From CAZJRB01 sp964547995 (GTDB lineage Bacteria > Planctomycetota > Planctomycetia > Pirellulales > Thermoguttaceae): 64,000 nt of DNA. Shown piece after piece: positions 29,502 to 40,400 of this stretch (within the stretch, counting starts at the first letter, position 1; each line of letters starts with the position of its first letter). Position numbers and translations under genes: made by a program. Location: assembly GCA_964547995.1 (NCBI GenBank), contig CAZJRB010000014.1, positions 34,979 to 98,978 of the forward strand, written 5' to 3'. The notes under the pieces were generated by a model, which was given only the letters and a program-made list of their open reading frames with translations, was not told the DNA's origin and made no database searches.

Positions 29502-29582
29502 AAAGCCGCGACCGTTGGTCGCGCCGAACGCGGGTCGCGGCGGTTTCTGGCAGCACTTGGCGCGACCAACGGTCGCGGCTTT
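29502..29582. repeat. inverted pair of AAAGCCGCGACC palindromic repeats
   Basis: Two 24-base units, AAAGCCGCGACCGTTGGTCG + CGCC and its exact reverse complement, bound 81 bases. Each unit also folds on itself (CGCGACC / GGTCGCG). The same arrangement recurs at 43042-43129, and a partial copy lies at 63947. It sits between the ATPase promoter and pgi. Confidence 0.85.
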
Positions 29583-29643
29583 GTCGCCGGAATCGCCGGA
29601 GGTGTTTTTTGAGCAACCCGTGAGCATGCACAAGGAGCCGACC

Positions 29644-31302
<1,659 letters not shown>

Positions 31303-31360
31303 AAAGCGGGCCCGAAAGCCAGAATTAGGTGTGGTGTCTCCAGAACTTGGAACTCCGGAG

Positions 31361-32947
31361 TTATTCAGAATGCCGTTCCCAAAACTTAACCAGGATACCA
31401 GACGGGGACGTAACGTCAACTTGATACATTCGGAAGTCCCGTCCCTCAATTGGCAAATACGCCTTACTCTTAGCCCAGTCGCATAGGTCCCGCAAAGAAG
31501 TGCCTTCGCAGAGCCTTTCTTTCGCCAGAGGTTCGGGCAGGAGGAAGTGATGCTCACTAGGAATGCGCGGTGAACCGACGAACCCTCGCACAATCATCCC
31601 ACACGCCCATTCATCAACTGTTGGATTTCTGCCGAGTTGAAACGCCTTGGCAACAAGACGATCAGCGCCTATTGATAGCACCCTCGCACACTTCGGAACC
31701 TGCCCCTGCATCGCGTCCTTGCACCTTCGTTCCCCTCTGTTAAGCACTTCCATGAAATCCGCCGTGGCTATAACCCACTTAAGTTCCGAAGCCATCACAT
31801 AACGCTCAGATGGTGACCACACAAAGAGATCAATGTCCCCTTGATTCCCGCCGAGTTTGATCGAGTGCGTCGCTTGAAATCCAGCGGCCGTGAAGGTGGT
31901 AACCAAAGATTTAGCCAAATGTGGCGCAAGAACTCCGCTGGCGTCGTCATATGCCTTGCTGTGTTGCCGAGCGGCGTGGGCACAGAAATTCCTTTCAAAG
32001 GAGGAACTGACCAGCATCCAAGGGCTAGCTGCAACAATCGCATTTGTTATCGGCAGAAAAGGCGTAACCGCGATATCTGGGACGTGGTGAAAACGGTTGT
32101 AGGTGTGGAGATCCAGCAACCGAAGCGCAACTTCTTTCTCGATGCCTACGCTCGCAGCTATCCAGTCAGCTAGGTCATCCTTTCGCTTGACCAATAATTG
32201 GACGAAACTTGTATGTGCATTGCCCGTGAGGCGATATGCAACCGCACAGTGAATCAGCCCGAGGATTAGGAGTGCTCGCCAGAAGGCTCGCATCCGGAGC
32301 AACGAAATTCCATCGAACGCCCACGACTGCGGCAGGTTCAGACCCTTTGCTAAGAGTTTACTCACCGGTGAAAGCAGCTTACGTGTTGTGCCAAAGTCGG
32401 GGAACCAATGCATCAACTCATCAGGTTGGCCAAAGTTCATTCCCGCAACAAGTCCTGCAGCGATTCGCCGAAGATTCTGGACGAGTTGGATAGAAGGCTG
32501 CCGTTCCCGGAACGCCAACCTCTCATCCAGAACGTCGTATGCCTTCCAGGAAGGGTTCTGGGTGAACTCGACCTCATTCTCGTCAATGTGACTCACATCA
32601 ACAAGCCCCTGATAGTGAGATATAAAAGCTCCACAAATGCCCGTGTATTCAGCCCCTCGCGATAGAAGAGCCCTGCATGATTCAAAAAGCGATGTGTCGA
32701 GTTGATGAGGATAACCGCAGAATTCGCACGACGGCGCGGTGCTTCCCCATCGGAGGGTGTGCATCAACGCATACTTCATCTTGTCGATTACGCGAGTGCC
32801 CGCAGTCCTCACGGTAAAGTCGTAAGCTAGCAGCAGGTGGGCGGCAACCCTTTCCCAACCTTTGGCGGACGGGAAACACCCCGCGTAGTCTGCGTCCAGC
32901 CGATTCTCCATTTCGTTGAGTTGTTTCTGTGACATGGCAGCATGCAC
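31361..32947 (-). CDS. protein with C-terminal PD-(D/E)XK-like nuclease domain; candidate defence component
   Basis: 528 residues, or 524 from the ATG at 32935. The N-terminal 330 residues are mainly helical and not recognised; a single CEFC knuckle is at about 74-77. The C-terminal part from about 335 has the layout of a PD-(D/E)XK nuclease: a helix (LAPHLAKSLVTTFTAAGF), then GDIDLFVW (Asp about 373) and ASELKWV (Glu-x-Lys, 388-390). In this fold these residues bind metal and cut DNA or RNA. The gene follows a HEPN gene on the same strand with a 166-base gap. Its AT-richer coding and isolation from the metabolic genes suggest transfer. The domain call is from motifs only. Confidence 0.55.
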   Translation of the reverse strand: MHAAMSQKQLNEMENRLDADYAGCFPSAKGWERVAAHLLLAYDFTVRTAGTRVIDKMKYALMHTLRWGSTAPSCEFCGYPHQLDTSLFESCRALLSRGAEYTGICGAFISHYQGLVDVSHIDENEVEFTQNPSWKAYDVLDERLAFRERQPSIQLVQNLRRIAAGLVAGMNFGQPDELMHWFPDFGTTRKLLSPVSKLLAKGLNLPQSWAFDGISLLRMRAFWRALLILGLIHCAVAYRLTGNAHTSFVQLLVKRKDDLADWIAASVGIEKEVALRLLDLHTYNRFHHVPDIAVTPFLPITNAIVAASPWMLVSSSFERNFCAHAARQHSKAYDDASGVLAPHLAKSLVTTFTAAGFQATHSIKLGGNQGDIDLFVWSPSERYVMASELKWVIATADFMEVLNRGERRCKDAMQGQVPKCARVLSIGADRLVAKAFQLGRNPTVDEWACGMIVRGFVGSPRIPSEHHFLLPEPLAKERLCEGTSLRDLCDWAKSKAYLPIEGRDFRMYQVDVTSPSGILVKFWERHSE

Positions 32948-33112
32948 TCACTCGTCAGAACGGCCGATCCTGTGACCGTAGAAACCGAATTGAGAAAGAA
33001 GGTGACAGCCGCGAAATTCCCGCTAGATAGAAATTTCCGAAAAGAATCTACGCCTGTCCGTCAGCATCACGCCATCGTTCCATGCATCGCATTACGTGTC
33101 TCATTAGATTGT

Positions 33113-34441
33113 TCAGATCTGACCCCTCCAATGCAACTTCACCGGCGAGTCTTCGACGCCAGTGAGTTGTCCGGGGGTATATTTGTCCTTACTGAGTTCG
33201 GACAGTAACTCGTCGGGGGTCTCGTTGCTCTCCCCCATCCTCCGCAGGAAGTTCCTGCGCTCGATGATTCCCTTCAGGACAGCCGCCGCCAGTAGGCGGG
33301 CATTGGAAATGTCACCTCTGGTGCATTCGAATCCGCTCCCATGGAGAACGTCCGATCGAAGCCCGTAGAGCTTCTTTGCCCAAGACACCGCTTTCGCGCG
33401 AAATCGCGGATCTGGCTCCAACAACGCCGCGACATTTTCACCAAACTGATTGGCCAAGTCGGGACCTTTGCGACAGAGTAACGCTTCGGTTGCGGCGACG
33501 GACAAAGCCAAGCCCACCGAATGGCCCTCTTGCGCATCAGCTTGTGCCAACAACCGTGTGGCGTTTCGGATGCGCCTGAGAATAGAATCCTTCTTCGGGG
33601 CCTTGGTGAAATACGCATCAAGGCAGTCCGCAATAAACTCAAACCCCTTCCCAAGCTCCGATGCTTCAATTAGAACGGGTGATAAGCCCGGAAACGCCGA
33701 CATGTCTATCGCCATTGCTTCCAGGTCATCGGGATCCGCAGCATTAACGTCATCACACCACTTTCTAATTCGACCAAACCAACCGATACGGGACAAAGTC
33801 ATTCCCGACTCGATCGCAGTCGCAGTAGCGGCCCGGATTTCCTTCACTGCGCTCGCGAATGCAAGGCGAGTCGCCGTACCACGCACCTGGATATACACTG
33901 AACGGTCTCCCCCAGTTCCTCGTCCCTCCTCCCCACCAGACGGGACTACGCCGACGATGTCGACTTCAAAACCTGACTTCGTGCGAAGCAACGGGACGTT
34001 AGGGAATTGTTCTCCTGCGTGAAGAAGAGCGACAAACATTCCAGTACCAACCGGAATTGCCTCGGAGTACTGACTCGGAAGGGGGATACCTTGGATTCCC
34101 TGGAGGAATTCTTCCGCTGCGTCCTGATAGGACCGGCTCGTATCAGCGAAGCATCTAAGGAACGATAACTCCAAGTCCCTTGCCAATAGCACGGGCGGGC
34201 TCGCGAGTTCGTTTACGATTACATCTTCCAGAGCCCCTTCAATGACTCCCCGAAGGAGTAGGTTTTTACCGGCGAGCCTAATGGTGCAACCGGCATCAAG
34301 CGCTTCCTCAGCCCCATCTTCGTCTTCTTGATCCTTCTCGGTCCGCGCGAACTGATGCACAAACTCTCGCATCGAGTTCAGCTCTTTCTTTGCGCGCTCA
34401 CTCAGAAGCAACCGCTTGATTTCTGTTACTGTCTCATTCAT
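33113..34441 (-). CDS. ApeA-like HEPN-domain protein; candidate defence component
   Basis: 442 residues. The C-terminal region (about 282-398) is all-helical. It contains SVGLALSVAATEALL, then LYGLRSDVLHGSG, where RSDVLH (362-367) is the R-x4-H motif of HEPN ribonucleases in the form typical of ApeA-like HEPN domains. The N-terminal 270 residues (LELSFLRCFADTSRSY; VYIQVRGTATRLAFASAVKEIRA) are not recognised and may sense a trigger. HEPN proteins in conflict systems usually cut RNA when activated and can stop growth on phage infection. The nuclease-like gene downstream may be its partner. Confidence 0.62.
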   Translation of the reverse strand: MNETVTEIKRLLLSERAKKELNSMREFVHQFARTEKDQEDEDGAEEALDAGCTIRLAGKNLLLRGVIEGALEDVIVNELASPPVLLARDLELSFLRCFADTSRSYQDAAEEFLQGIQGIPLPSQYSEAIPVGTGMFVALLHAGEQFPNVPLLRTKSGFEVDIVGVVPSGGEEGRGTGGDRSVYIQVRGTATRLAFASAVKEIRAATATAIESGMTLSRIGWFGRIRKWCDDVNAADPDDLEAMAIDMSAFPGLSPVLIEASELGKGFEFIADCLDAYFTKAPKKDSILRRIRNATRLLAQADAQEGHSVGLALSVAATEALLCRKGPDLANQFGENVAALLEPDPRFRAKAVSWAKKLYGLRSDVLHGSGFECTRGDISNARLLAAAVLKGIIERRNFLRRMGESNETPDELLSELSKDKYTPGQLTGVEDSPVKLHWRGQI

Positions 34442-34660
34442 GGGGCACGGGTGCCTGTGATTGAAAGTGTGCCACTGCTTCGCCGGAAGCAGTGTTGACG
34501 CGGTGTCTGGTCTTCAAGCTCCGGTTTCCCTCCCGGCTTACTCACTTCATAACAGCACGAACTCCCAAGCCGTCGTCCGGCTCCGCACTGCTTCTGCCGA
34601 AGCACCGGCCCCCGAGCCCGTCCTCACCACCAAGCACGGGCACCCGTGCGTCTGGTTCGG

Positions 34661-34885
34661 CTACGCCCGTTTTCGCGCGTGCAGCAGCTCTCCCGACAGC
34701 AGCGGCCTGACTTCATCCGAGCTCAATGTGACCAGGGCAACGGTCGTTCCGTCCCCATCGACGAATTCCACCTCGTAGGCCTTGCCCTCCTCGTGGACAA
34801 ACACAACAGCGCCGACATCGCCCGCAGTAAGCCCGGCATCCGGCAAATCGTGCATGAGAACAACTGTGGAATGTTCAGTAATCAT
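34661..34885 (-). CDS. DUF4926 domain protein
   Basis: 74 residues from the ATG at 34885, which has AGGA 9 bases upstream. The sequence reads STVVLMHDLPDAGLTAGDVG, AVVFVHEEGKAYEVEF and VALVTLSSDEVRPL, the full pattern of DUF4926, a small beta-rich family often coded near toxin-antitoxin genes. No function is known to me. It lies 30 bases downstream of hicA on the same strand and may be cotranscribed with hicBA. Confidence 0.8.
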   Translation of the reverse strand: MITEHSTVVLMHDLPDAGLTAGDVGAVVFVHEEGKAYEVEFVDGDGTTVALVTLSSDEVRPLLSGELLHARKRA

Positions 34886-34914
34886 TGTTATCATCCTGCG
34901 GGATAGGATGCACG

Positions 34915-35121
34915 TCACAACTCGCTTTCGTCAATTTCGGCAACTTTCATGAAATGCTTCATAAGGCCGAGCTTCAGCGGTTTGTTTCCGTGTATGGGAA
35001 CAGAAATCCGAACGGGTTCTCCCTCTTTCACGTAAACATAATGGCTGCCCTTCGTCCTCTGCAATTGCCAGCCTTTCCTCTCAAGCAGCTTGGCGAAATC
35101 TTTTCCAGAAACAGCTTTCAC
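34915..35121 (-). CDS. hicA: HicA-type mRNA interferase toxin
   Basis: 68 residues, GTG start. The start overlaps the hicB stop by 4 bases (GTGA), so translation is coupled. HicA has a double-stranded-RNA-binding fold and cuts mRNA through a conserved histidine, seen here in TKGSHYVYV. GKDFAKLLERKGWQLQRTKG before it and RISVPIHGNKPLKLGLMK after it are typical. The frame is open further upstream but only inside hicB. The toxin follows its antitoxin gene. Confidence 0.88.
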   Translation of the reverse strand: MKAVSGKDFAKLLERKGWQLQRTKGSHYVYVKEGEPVRISVPIHGNKPLKLGLMKHFMKVAEIDESEL

Positions 35122-35321
35122 ACCGCGATCTCCAGAACCTTGTCCTTTTCCGTTATTTCGACATCCTTGACGTCTACGGACAGGCAACCCTCGACAGCCT
35201 CGTAAATGTTGCTGAGGAGTTCGTCGAACGTTTCGCCCTGAGTGGCACAACCGGGAATGGAGGGAACCTCGGCCCAGTAGCCCCCTTCTTCCGCTTCATG
35301 AACGATTACTTTTAGCTTCAT
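35118..35321 (-). CDS. hicB: HicB-type antitoxin
   Basis: 67 residues. MKLKVIVHEAEEGGYWAEVP, SIPGCATQGETFDELLSNIYEAVEG: the partial RNase H fold of HicB, which binds HicA. No C-terminal DNA-binding domain is present, so autoregulation would need another protein or does not occur. It precedes hicA with a 4-base overlap. Confidence 0.88.
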   Translation of the reverse strand: MKLKVIVHEAEEGGYWAEVPSIPGCATQGETFDELLSNIYEAVEGCLSVDVKDVEITEKDKVLEIAV

Positions 35322-35425
35322 AAGATCACCTCACGTTCCGTTTATGCACATGACTTTTTATTCTGCGCCGATTACCATCCGCCCGGGAATCGGCGGGTGG
35401 GCGATGTTCTGCCAACCGTATGCCT

Positions 35426-35638
35426 CTACGCGTAGGTCAGACGACCTTTAGGTTTGGGGATTGGCCGTCCAAGCTCCTGCGCCGTCTCGATCCATTCCTG
35501 AATAACCTGCTCCGCATGGGAGAGGGCCTCCTGATAGGTCTTGCCGTCGGCCATGCAGCCGGGCAGCTCGGGGACTTCTGCCACGTAGGCCTGGTCGTCC
35601 TCGCTCCAGAATATGATGATTTCGTATTTGGCATCCAT
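35426..35638 (-). CDS. HicB-family antitoxin (second copy)
   Basis: 70 residues: MDAKYEIIIFWSEDDQAYVAEVP, ELPGCMADGKTYQEALSHAEQ and IQEWIETAQELGRPIPKP. This is the short HicB form without a DNA-binding domain. It lies 2 bases after the stop of a truncated hicA. It could be an orphan antitoxin able to neutralise related toxins. Confidence 0.85.
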   Translation of the reverse strand: MDAKYEIIIFWSEDDQAYVAEVPELPGCMADGKTYQEALSHAEQVIQEWIETAQELGRPIPKPKGRLTYA

Positions 35639-35640
35639 AT

Positions 35641-35751
35641 CTACGCTCCCACGCGAAGGCCGTATTTCAGGATCACGTCCCGAACCTGCTTGACATTCGC
35701 GTCAGACCGACGCATCAGGATATGCTCGTACAGCTTCTCGTGTCTGCCCAT
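35641..35751 (-). pseudogene. truncated HicA toxin gene
   Basis: 36 codons starting MGRHEKLYEHILMRRSDANVK, shown in part, a good match to the N-terminus of one HicA subgroup (MGRHEKL--ILRG-SDAN). The frame ends at LKYGLRVGA, before the catalytic histidine segment. The stop is followed 2 bases later by the start of a HicB gene, so the usual hicA-hicB order is preserved. The toxin should be inactive. Confidence 0.7.
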
Positions 35752-36245
35752 TCTCGTAAAATACTACGCCCGCCAAGCTCCGTCAAGAAGATCAATCCTC
35801 GATGGGCAGAACGGATGCACATCTCCGAGTTGTTGCATCATGCAGCTTACCCGACTAGGTCGACTATCCCCGGCCGACCGGTCAGACAGAAATGCCTGAC
35901 CTGCTCTGTGAAACCCGCAACAAGTCGGAGATGCGCCCGCAGAACGCTGCCGATAGAACCCAATATCCTCCGGCGAGGCAGCACAGCCAGGGATCCCAAA
36001 CAAATCACAGGGTTTGCGAGAAGCGGGCGAATCGGTGACGTGGATTCGGATTCGCCTACCCAAATCCCGCATCTTCCCCAAGCAATAGGCTTTTCCTGAA
36101 TGGGGTCGGATAACCCCTCTTGATGGTGGATTCGTTAGATTTGCTTAATCCACTCCATTCGGATGATCCGATACAACCAGTTGATGTGATACTTGCGCCC
36201 CCATTGTGTATTAACAGAGTTTTCGAGCTTTCCCCGGAGAGATCC
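35752..36245. other. intergenic region with no clear gene
   Basis: About 490 bases between the hic genes and the outer-membrane-type protein gene. A 105-codon frame on the minus strand (35764-36081, starting MGKMRDLGRRIRI) has no family resemblance and no ribosome site, so I leave it uncalled. An ATG-initiated extension of the next gene also lies here but has no leader. Confidence 0.5.
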
Positions 36246-37424
36246 ATGTTCGCCAATTCACTTTTCCGCGTGGGTGTCATCCTGATCCTGACGGGCCTTC
36301 TTTGGGCGTGGATAGCGTGTCCGGCGGTCGGGCAACCGGCGGAGGAGGAGCCGGCCGCCGTGGCGAATGTCGAGCCGGCCGAGGAGCCGGACGTGACGGC
36401 GACGGCTTTCCGGACGCCGATCTTCCGCCTGAGGGGCGTGCCGAACATGTTTGGCGATTTCCTGTTTACCGGGGGACAGATCTACCCACAGGTTCCCGGC
36501 GGACCGAACGGCCGCGCAAGCTTTCCGCCTATCGGCGGCGGGCGCGTCAAGATCTCCGAGAACAACAAGGCCCTGCCGATGGACAGGGTCTTCTTCATGT
36601 TCAACCACTTTCAAAACGGGATACAAACGACCGGCAACCTTCCGTCTGCTTCCGTAGATCGATGCACCATCGGGTTGGAGAAGACCTTTGTAGACGGTCT
36701 ATGGTCTGCAGAATTGCGAATGCCTTTTATGGGCTCCTACGACTACTCGCTGACGGGGTTCGGCTTTGCGGAACCTGAAGCAGGGAACCTGACGGTGACG
36801 CTCAAGAGGTTGCTTTGCGAGACGTATTACGGTGCAGTGGCAATGGGGCTCGGCATCAACACGCCTACGGGCGGGGGCATGACCGGGCAGATCGGGTTGA
36901 ACACCCCCGACACGTTCACCATGCGCAACGACGCGTTGTACCTGGTGCCGTGGATCGGATTCCTATCGGCCCCCAACGACCGCGTGTTTTACCAGGGGTT
37001 CCTCCAGGTTGACATCGCCGCCAACGGCAATCGCGTCATCGTCACCGACAGCGGGGGCGTCACCACGGACTTCGGAAGACTTGCTCAACAGAACCTGTTG
37101 GAGGTTGATCTCAGCGTCGGCTACTGGTTGCACCGCGACCCGCGTGCCTGCTACTTGACCGGCCTGGCGGGAATTCTGGAATTGCACTACAATACGACGT
37201 TACAAGATGCCCGGATCATGAGTTTTGCTCCCCCCGTCATAACCGACCGGATGCGGTTGGGGAACATCTACAACCGGATGGACATCTGGAACATAACCGC
37301 GGGTCTTCACGCCGCGGTCGGCGACAACACCACGGTCCGCGTCAGCGGCATCCTCCCGTTGGGCAAAGGCGGCGACCGGTTGTTCGACAGCGAAGTGAGG
37401 GTATCGATCAACCGGTACTTCTAG
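36246..37424 (+). CDS. outer-membrane-type beta-barrel protein, secreted
   Basis: 392 residues from the ATG at 36246, preceded by GGAGAG. A signal peptide (MFANSLFRVGVILILTGLL, then ACPAVGQ) is followed by a Glu/Pro/Ala linker and then many amphipathic strands ending in aromatic residues (VFFMFNHFQNG, GYWLHRDPRACYLTGLAGI, EVRVSINRYF). The last residue is Phe, as in many outer-membrane barrels. No specific family recognised; likely a surface or porin-like protein. The preceding gene cluster is unrelated. Confidence 0.7.
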   Translation: MFANSLFRVGVILILTGLLWAWIACPAVGQPAEEEPAAVANVEPAEEPDVTATAFRTPIFRLRGVPNMFGDFLFTGGQIYPQVPGGPNGRASFPPIGGGRVKISENNKALPMDRVFFMFNHFQNGIQTTGNLPSASVDRCTIGLEKTFVDGLWSAELRMPFMGSYDYSLTGFGFAEPEAGNLTVTLKRLLCETYYGAVAMGLGINTPTGGGMTGQIGLNTPDTFTMRNDALYLVPWIGFLSAPNDRVFYQGFLQVDIAANGNRVIVTDSGGVTTDFGRLAQQNLLEVDLSVGYWLHRDPRACYLTGLAGILELHYNTTLQDARIMSFAPPVITDRMRLGNIYNRMDIWNITAGLHAAVGDNTTVRVSGILPLGKGGDRLFDSEVRVSINRYF

Positions 37425-37470
37425 CGAACCCCGCCCGCCGCGGACGCCGATGTTTGGTTGCGGCGACCGT

Positions 37471-40400
37471 TCAGTTTGCTCCAAAGCAATAAACCTTGCC
37501 ATCGACGGCGGACAGGTACAACCGTCCGGCGGCCGCCGCCATGCCGTCCCATACCGGGGGCGAATCGAGCCGATAGTCTGCCAGCGTCTCTCCGTTCTTC
37601 TTGGATACGACCCGCAGGCGCCCGCCTCTCCTTCCTTCGAACGCGGCCCAGGGATCGTCCGGATCGATCACGTGCGGCGTGCCCGCCGCAAATAGAGAAT
37701 CCCTGCCGGCCACCATCGCCATGACACGAATGGGAATCTCCCGGACCCAGATGCGCTTGACCTTTCCACTGCGATCATCGGCGAACAGGTAGTAGGCGTC
37801 TTTTCTCGCGTCAAATTTGACGCCGCCGTGGCGGGAGATTCTCTTATAGGCTTTGACGCCGTAGGTACACCGATCATCGCAAACCAACAACCGGCACGGG
37901 GAAGCGTTCGCATAGCTCCAGTGGGTCAGGTTGAACCAGGAGTCGTCCAGCAGGCCGCCGTTCGATGTGACCAGCGGTCCGATATACTTGTTGGGATAAT
38001 CGGTCGACGCGACCGAGTTGTTGGAGATGTCGCTGAGCTCCATTTTTGTATGCCGCATGTAGAAGAACTTATCGTCGCTGACAAGAACGTCGGAAAGCGC
38101 GCCGGGGTTTTCCGACGGCATGTCGTACCGTTCATTGGCCGCCTTGGAGGTGCTGTACCGCACTTCGCCCGTTTTGGGATCGACCGAGTAGAGCGTTCTT
38201 TGCTGGAGGATTTTTCCGGTTGCCGGATCGATCGCATAGACGAAAATCCCCCCGTCGAGAAAGGAGGATCGACCGGCGGTAGCATAGGCCACGTCTTTCT
38301 TGACGAGCACGCTGCCGTGCACCGGCCACGGGGATTCGAGGTTTCCAAAGGCGACGATTCGCCTGTCGCAAGGGGCCGCCCGCAGACGCCACACAAGTTC
38401 GCCGTCTTTCGCTCGCAGGGCGTAAACGTAGCCGTCGGCCGACCCGAACAGAGCCAGACCTTGGCAGATCGTCGGCGGGGTGTCGATCGGTGCCCCGACG
38501 GTACGGCGCCAAGCCTCTTTGCCGGTGTCCTCATTCAGCGCGTACAGCGCATGCGTATCCACGGATGCCACGAACACCTTTCCTTGTGCAACGGTAACCG
38601 ACGAGAGCTTACCGCCGATTTTCGTCTGCCAGGATAGTCCGATTTCGGCAGGCATCACGGCATCGGTCGTGCCGGTGCGGCCGGTATCGTGCCGGTACGT
38701 CGGCCAATCGTCTTTTCGGATTTTGGGTTTCGCATTTCGGATTTTCCCAAAAGCCGGACCCTTTTGGAGACGTTCGGGGACCTGTGCGGGCACGATCCCG
38801 TCCCGCTTACCCGAGAGTGCCACTAAACCGTTCACTTTGGCCGATTGGTAGCACGAACACGGGTCGGGAGGCGCATAGAGCAGCCCGTTGGCGGGCATGA
38901 AACCGTAGCGGCACACGCCGCGTATCCAATGATTGCGAACGTGCTTTCCCGCCCGTATATCCAGGAACTCGATGCCGCGGCGGCCGGTGAGAACATAGTG
39001 TGCCGTGGCTTTGGCCGGATAACACCGATGGTGATGCCCGGTGTCCATGACCTCTTTTACCGAGAACTCCTTTTTCACAGTGCCGGACTTGGGATCGAGG
39101 CCGACCAGCTTGAACCCGCCTCGGGCGATCGTCCAAATCAGACCGTCGATGAAGAACGCGTTGTTGGGCGAATCGTAATCATAGCTGCCGCCGTCGTACT
39201 GCCAGAGCTTCTCGCCGGTCGTCGGGGAATACGCAACGAGTTGGCTTTCCATGGCCGAATACGGCAAGACACGGCGGTAACTCGGTTTGGTAAGGATCTG
39301 GCTGAACAGGAGGATGTCCTGCCGGGCAATCAGCGTCGTGATGTTACCGATGTACGACTTGAAATAGGACGAGACGATCTGCTGCTGGGGCGGGCGCGGT
39401 CGGCGCCAACGCTCCTTCCCATCCTTCAAATCGAGACAAACGATGCTGTCTTTGTCGGCGAGGAACACCGCATTATCACTGGCGGCCATAAACAGGCTCG
39501 TGAACCGGCTCAACGGCCCGCTCTTGACAAGAATTCCCGACAGCCCCTCCTTTTCCCATAGCAGCTTGCCGGAAGCTGCATCGAATAAAAGGATATGTTT
39601 TCCAAACGGTCCATCGGCTGCCGCTGCTTCTGGTCGCCGGTGGACCGAAACGATCAATTGCCCTTGATGATATAGCACCTCGCTCAGCCCTTCCGACCTG
39701 GGATAGGTCCGGATGGTCTCGCCTGTCTTGGCATCGATCTTGCTCAGCGGGGCATTGAACCCGAGCGCAGCATAGACATGATCGTCTACGGCGACCAGCC
39801 GTCGCATTATGTCTACCGGTTGATCGAAGCGCGATCCGGTCGTGCCGGAACCCCACGCCGGCCAGCCCCACTGGGGAATCGGGCGTTTCCAGAGAAGCGT
39901 GCTGTTGAATGCGTCTCGTGCAAACAAACACCATCGTTGGGGCATGGAGATGATTCCCGGCAACGTATCGTCCTGGATGTAGAACACTCTTCCCTTTGCC
40001 GTGACCATGGCGCTGAAATTTATGGTCATATTGTGGTGTTTTGCCCAGAGCGGCTTTGCAATCCATTGAAGATGGCGGGGCGGGCTCACAAACACGTCGT
40101 TGGCAACCGGGTTTCCGTCGGCACCGTGACGCCAATGGGTCCACTCATCCATCCCGTCGGGCCAAGGCTTCACCGTCTTCGACCACGAATCGCCCTTCTT
40201 GACTACCGCCACACCGTTGGGGGCCAGCACCCGCATCATCTCGTCCTTGGTCGTCTTTTCCGCGTCTTCAACGACCAGCAGGTTGACCAGGTTGTCGGCA
40301 TACGGCAACCGCTCGCCGGCCCATCGCTCGACAGACACCGGGCCGTAGAGCCCGAGCGATTGAATGTGAGCCCGGGCAGATGCGACGTTTTTCATGTCCG

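Noticed and set aside
35764..36081. 105-codon minus-strand frame between the hic genes and the barrel protein gene
   Set aside because: No family resemblance, no ribosome site and unusual composition. It could be a decayed gene but I cannot support it.
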